DNA of 64,000 nucleotides from Membranipora membranacea (taxonomy: Eukaryota > Bryozoa > Gymnolaemata > Cheilostomatida > Membraniporidae), in NCBI GenBank assembly GCA_914767715.1, contig OU612065.1, forward strand, positions 27,218,001 to 27,282,000, given 5' to 3'. The notes under the pieces are model-generated. The model was not told the DNA's origin. It saw only the letters and a list, made by a program, of their open reading frames with translations, and ran no database searches. Shown here one piece after another: positions 59,815-64,000 of the stretch; the first letter of the stretch is position 1, and every line of letters begins with the position of its first letter. A program made the position numbers and the translations under genes.

Positions 59815-60580
59815 CGAGTTTATGGATTTAAATCAAAAGTCATTTTACTTTTATTTTGGTCTCTGATCTCCTGAACTGCAGTGCAGTAGAAGTTGAACGG
59901 CTAATTGGGTATAATATAAACACTGGCAGTATTTTTAGACTCATAAATGCTTGTTTTCGGGTTAAGAGGTGTGCCAGGGAGGTGAATTCTTGAGAACTCT
60001 TGGTTAGATTGGAGTAATCTCAGTTTATAATATCCATGTGCCCTAAATCCTGCCTCATTAGCACACATAAGTTAAATGGGAGAGCTGAGGTACAAAAGAA
60101 CATTGCATTAGCATAAAACAGTGAATGATAGGCTTACCGAAATCGTAAGTGCTTAGTGCAGCACAGGTTCAATTTCTGACGTCACCAGCAGATATTTATC
60201 TTCAGCTCTTGATTTTGTTTCAAGGTAAGTAAGTTCATTTTCGTTGCATTTCAGTATTTGTCCTTGGCACTGATGTGATGGTTGGTTGTGGCATTCAAGT
60301 TTTGTTAGCTTTTCAGATTTTACATTACCTCACAGGAAATTTCGTCATTTAACCAAATGAGCAAACTAAGATCAAAAACCTGGCAGATAAATACCATGTT
60401 GCTGCCAATTATCGACTCAATATTGTCAAAGTGTGAAAGACAACTTAATGAGAGCAACACTTTCGGTCATTAGTGATAGTCATCATTGCATTGGCTATTT
60501 AAGGCACTCCCTAGAGATATAACACAATCACAAGGATAACAACAACATACAGTAAAAGGCAGAGAATCTAGCAACAAATA
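59815..60580. other. Short intergenic interval
   Basis: About 770 bp between the carboxypeptidase poly(A) signal and the next start codon, on the same strand. It must hold the promoter of the next gene; no TATA box in good position was identified. Confidence 0.45.
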
Positions 60581-63500
60581 ATGCCGCTGCGAAAGTTATT
60601 TCCTCCTCCTATGGCACCAACTTTGAAAGAGGAAGATGAGGAAAATATTGAAGATGAAGTGGATATATCTAATCTTAGTACTCTTTATAAGTCATTCCTG
60701 AACAGGAGGCTTAGTCTACCTGCTAAGTAAGTAGCAGCAGTGATACACACCTGGTAGGGTGTGGGGAGGGGATGAAGAAACCCATCCTACACCCAGCCGA
60801 GTCGGTTATAATTTTACGACTGAATGGATTGTAGGTGCATTCTTCTATTGATATCTTAAATGATGTACTCTGGTGCAAACCATTGTACCCTATGGTGCCC
60901 TAAGAGTCTACAAATTGGACTGGAAAGTCAGAATTTAGTTGTTGAGAAAAGTATCCAATTCATTTTGGAAATTCACCCTTTTAGTCATAATCTCATAAGC
61001 TCAACGGGTTGAGTCAACTTTTAGGGCATTTGAGAAGACTCTGATAACAACTATCGCATTACGTGATCATCATGTGGAACCTAAACAACCAACATACCAG
61101 AAACCGAGCCAACGCAAATTACGAAGATCCTCCACTGGATCAATGGATATTACAAGAAGACCAGCCTCATCAATACCCAGGTAAAGTGTTTCCTAACGTA
61201 ATACGGCCGCATATAAACAGAAGCTATATTTTAGTTTTTTTTCAATGGCAATAAGAGCTCATTACACCGTTTTCAGAAGCAGCTCTTTTCTTATGAATTT
61301 TGTATAGTTTAAGACATCTAAGTCTTCGTTGCTTGGTTGTATGGGGGTTTGCATCTGCGTGATGGCATCCTTTGAGACCTTGAAGAGTCAGTTAAAATAG
61401 TATTTTTTTGTTGATCAGGAGACATAGTAGCAAAGAAGTTAAACAATACACAGGTGGAGGATACAACCCTGGATTTGTATCGATCCTACCACCAGAGAAG
61501 ACTAAAGCTTGGCATTTCTCATCACACGAGCGAAGTCTTGTCCAAGCTGGAATAGACCCAAGAGAATTCAATTTGTAAGCATTTCAAACTTTTTAACAGG
61601 TATAGTCTAATTTATTTATTTGCAAAACCACGAAGGTACGAATAATCTGTTCTACTATGATTGACTAAAACGTCCTACTACGATTGTGTGATGCATCCCT
61701 TAATTGAGATTCTGCCATAAACTGACACTTTGATTTTAGCCATATTTTGATATGTGACATATGGGAACATACCCATCTTTGTAAAAGGTGATGAACCTCT
61801 TCAGCTGTCCTTATTTTGATAAAATGTCCCAATATTGTAATACAGTCTTAAAGGTCCCCTTTCAAATTGTAGAACAAATTTACCTACCCTACGGGACAGG
61901 TATTCTCCAGATCCGGCCAGTACAAGACGTAGGTCTAACTCAGGCAGCGATGACATCAAGTCATCAGTGATCGAGGAGGAAGATGAAACAGATATCGTCA
62001 GTAGACTGAACTCACCAGAACCGCCTAGTAAACCCAAACCAAAAGGTAAAGTTTTTTCGTTGCCAATTTATGCAGATATACAAGGGGCAAAATTTTGCAT
62101 TTCGTCTGGTTTTGTCTTCTGGATTTGGCTTCTGGTTTTGGCGTCTGGTTTCCCCGTCATCCAGTTTCATCCAGTTTCATCCGGTTTTATCCGGCCCCAT
62201 CCGGTTTCAACTGGTTTTATTCTGTTTGGTCTGGTTTTGTGTTTGTGCTGCCTGTGGCCGGCTAAAGCTGCCACGCACCTTTGAGTGGAGATGATTTTGC
62301 CTCTGTAGGATTGGGCAGCTGTCAGGTACGAGCTTCAAGGTATCAAGAGGATGGTTGTCTTGTTTGTGTAAATTTTGTAAAAATCTTCTTTTTTTTCCAG
62401 TAAAAAATGCGGTATTTTTTCATCACATTTTATCTTTTGATTCAGGTGTGGGGCTAGCAAGTCGAGCGTTTGCATTCGCAAGAAAAACAGCCAAACCGAA
62501 GACATGGGAAGATGAAGTATCAGTAGATGTCAAGCCATTCACGGAATACTTTAGAAACATACAGCAACATTCAAATGAACATTTAGATGTAAGGGCTTGA
62601 ACACGGTAACAGTGAACACAATCAGCTGAAATAAGGCGCAAAGCCTTTTTTTTATTACTTATAATAATCAAATAATAAAATCACATACATTGATGCTCAC
62701 ATTTATTGGATAGGTAAGATTAATGGTTGTTCAGATGATGATATTTATTATGATTCTGATTTTGTTGGAAAGTTCCACTTTAAATAAACAAGTAGTGAAC
62801 AGCGGTCTTGCTAATTGGCGCCATCAACCCATTCTTTTTTGAAGATGGTGAGATTGCTATTTTCTGCCAGGCGATCGGTGCCGCAGGTGTTGTGGGTTCG
62901 AGTGCCACCGGGTGTATACCTCTCCTAATAAAGCAGTGCATCGTGTAATATTGTAGTATGAAGAACAACAGAGGAGAAGGCGTTCAAAGAGACCTATCAT
63001 TACCTCTACAATCCAGACTGGTGTGTCAGTTGGAGATGTCTTCTCAGCCAGGAGTCGTCTTGCTGGTGGGGAAGCTAGGCAAGCGGATGATGCCTTAGTT
63101 ATAAGAGCTGCTTATTCCCTAACATCATCTAGACAAGCCCCGATATATAAGGTACTAAATAAGAAACCTACGCAAAAAAGTGCTAAACATCTACGCACTC
63201 AATTCATATTTCACAAACTTATTCAAATTCTGCTAATTATTTTATTTTATCAATTCCTTAGATGAAAATGTATATTATTGACCCCAAGCTTTGCATTTAT
63301 CTTATAGTTATTTTGCTACACATACAACTCTGCTGATCCAGGTAATTTTCTTAGGCTGACATAAAAAATTATAGTCAAAAAAGAGAAATGCTAGGAGTAT
63401 GCTATGTTGAGTTTAAGAGCACCGAATATTGTTTTTGTAATTATTCTTCTCTTTCATATTCTTTACAGCAGACTGCAGAAGCGGATGGAGATGTAAATAA

Positions 63501-63967
63501 CTCTGATATTGTGTCGACTACAGATTTAGACAAGTCAAGACACAAACTTCTTTCCTACATAGGAAAACTGACGACTGCACAAATAATAAAAGTAAGTCTC
63601 AGCTCTGTTTAATTTTTGGGTAGATTTTTAAAACATTTCTTAAAAAGAATTTGAAATTTTGCAAAAATTCTCTGCTGCATGCTCAGTGCCTCAGACCGTT
63701 TTGTTATTGGGAGGACATCAAAGTTACCACGTAAATATTCAACTGCAGTGGAAGTGATGACTGACAAATACTGAATATTTATCATCATTATATGTATCCT
63801 TGTTCAACTGAAACCATTTGATTCCTTTCCAGGGCAGAGAACAAGCCTTAAAAGAGTTAGGATTGGGAGATCAGAGTATGTCAAACTGGTCCAACACGAT
63901 GAAAAGTTGCAGCTATATTCAACCTATTGAGGACAATGACCTTGATATATTTAGTATTGCTCAGTAA
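60581..63967 (+). CDS. Uncharacterised protein, 408 residues, 8 exons
   Basis: Exons: 60581-60726, 61025-61180, 61419-61574, 61873-62045, 62446-62588, 62957-63151, 63469-63591, 63833-63967; every junction keeps frame and all use GT-AG sites. I do not recognise the family. Visible features: start MPLRKLFPPPMAP; an acidic patch around residues 18-31 (EEDEENIEDEVD); a serine/arginine-rich stretch (RKLRRSSTGSMD); a compact block GGGYNPGFVSILPPEKTKAW with HFSSHERSLVQAGIDPREFN that looks like a folded or conserved motif; an acidic-serine linker; a basic NLS-like RRRRSKR at 264-270; and a helical C-terminus (KLLSYIGKLTTAQIIKGREQ). No signal peptide or membrane segment. Mostly charged and low-hydrophobic, so probably a nuclear or cytoskeletal protein, but that is inference. 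In other reading frames some exons look open too; the frame given is the only one that joins all eight. Confidence 0.8.
62098..62240. repeat. Degenerate short tandem repeat in intron 4 of the unknown gene
   Basis: Irregular copies of an about 10-12 bp unit resembling CATCCRGTTT / TTCTGGTTTTG. It produces chance open frames on the plus strand that I do not count as genes. Confidence 0.7.
62850..62935 (+). mobile_element. Possible SINE fragment in intron 5 of the unknown gene
   Basis: A B-box-like GGTTCGAGTGCC preceded by GTGTTGTG and followed by CACCGGGTGTATACC resembles the T-arm region of a tRNA-derived SINE, as in the copy at 35425. No clear A box or ends. Confidence 0.35.
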
Positions 63968-64000
63968 TTGTGAACTCCAATTGTTCAGAGATTCTATTTG

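Noticed and set aside
61063-61254. Frame MWNLNNQHTRNRANANYEDPP as the coding frame of exon 2 of the unknown gene
   Set aside because: It does not join exon 3 without a stop; the frame giving KPSQRKLRRSSTG joins exons 1, 2 and 3.

Overview
The window is a piece of an intron-rich animal nuclear genome. It is AT-rich, with coding exons of about 70-570 bp separated by GT-AG introns. It holds one genuine animal developmental regulator and no bacterial-style gene packing. Exon density and gene content suggest an invertebrate (a non-insect bilaterian or similar); the sequence alone does not fix the phylum. All gene models below were built by hand. In each multi-exon model every exon junction keeps the reading frame, which is the main support for the less conserved exons.

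Layout. (1) 1-1390, minus strand: two internal exons of an N-acetylneuraminate lyase (NPL) gene whose 3' part runs off the left edge. (2) 1391-10305: about 9 kb of non-coding DNA with one clear MITE (4128-4377). (3) 10429-18487, plus: an odd-skipped-related (Osr/Bowl type) transcription factor with five C2H2 fingers, 8 exons and a TATA promoter. (4) 21862-34893, plus: the replication/repair helicase-nuclease DNA2, 21 exons, 1300 residues, with an unusual N-terminal extension carrying SUMO-interaction-like and PCNA-binding-like motifs. (5) 34894-40430: a repeat- and duplication-rich segment. It holds a diverged duplication, a tRNA-derived SINE, a 162-bp tandem duplication, a small two-exon minus-strand gene candidate, and a decayed duplicate of the last two DNA2 exons. 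That duplicate is interrupted by an internally deleted LINE copy with a 10-bp target-site duplication. (6) 42824-59384, plus: a cytosolic carboxypeptidase (CCP/AGBL2-3 type, tubulin deglutamylase family) with a long C-terminal extension, 22 phase-compatible exons. (7) 60581-63967, plus: an 8-exon gene of unknown function, 408 residues.

The neighbouring genes do not form a pathway: sialic acid breakdown, a patterning factor, DNA replication, tubulin modification and an unknown. The clearest novelties are the DNA2 N-terminus, the dated order of events at the DNA2 pseudocopy (duplication, then LINE insertion), the small minus-strand gene with an in-frame TAG, and several short inverted-repeat elements.
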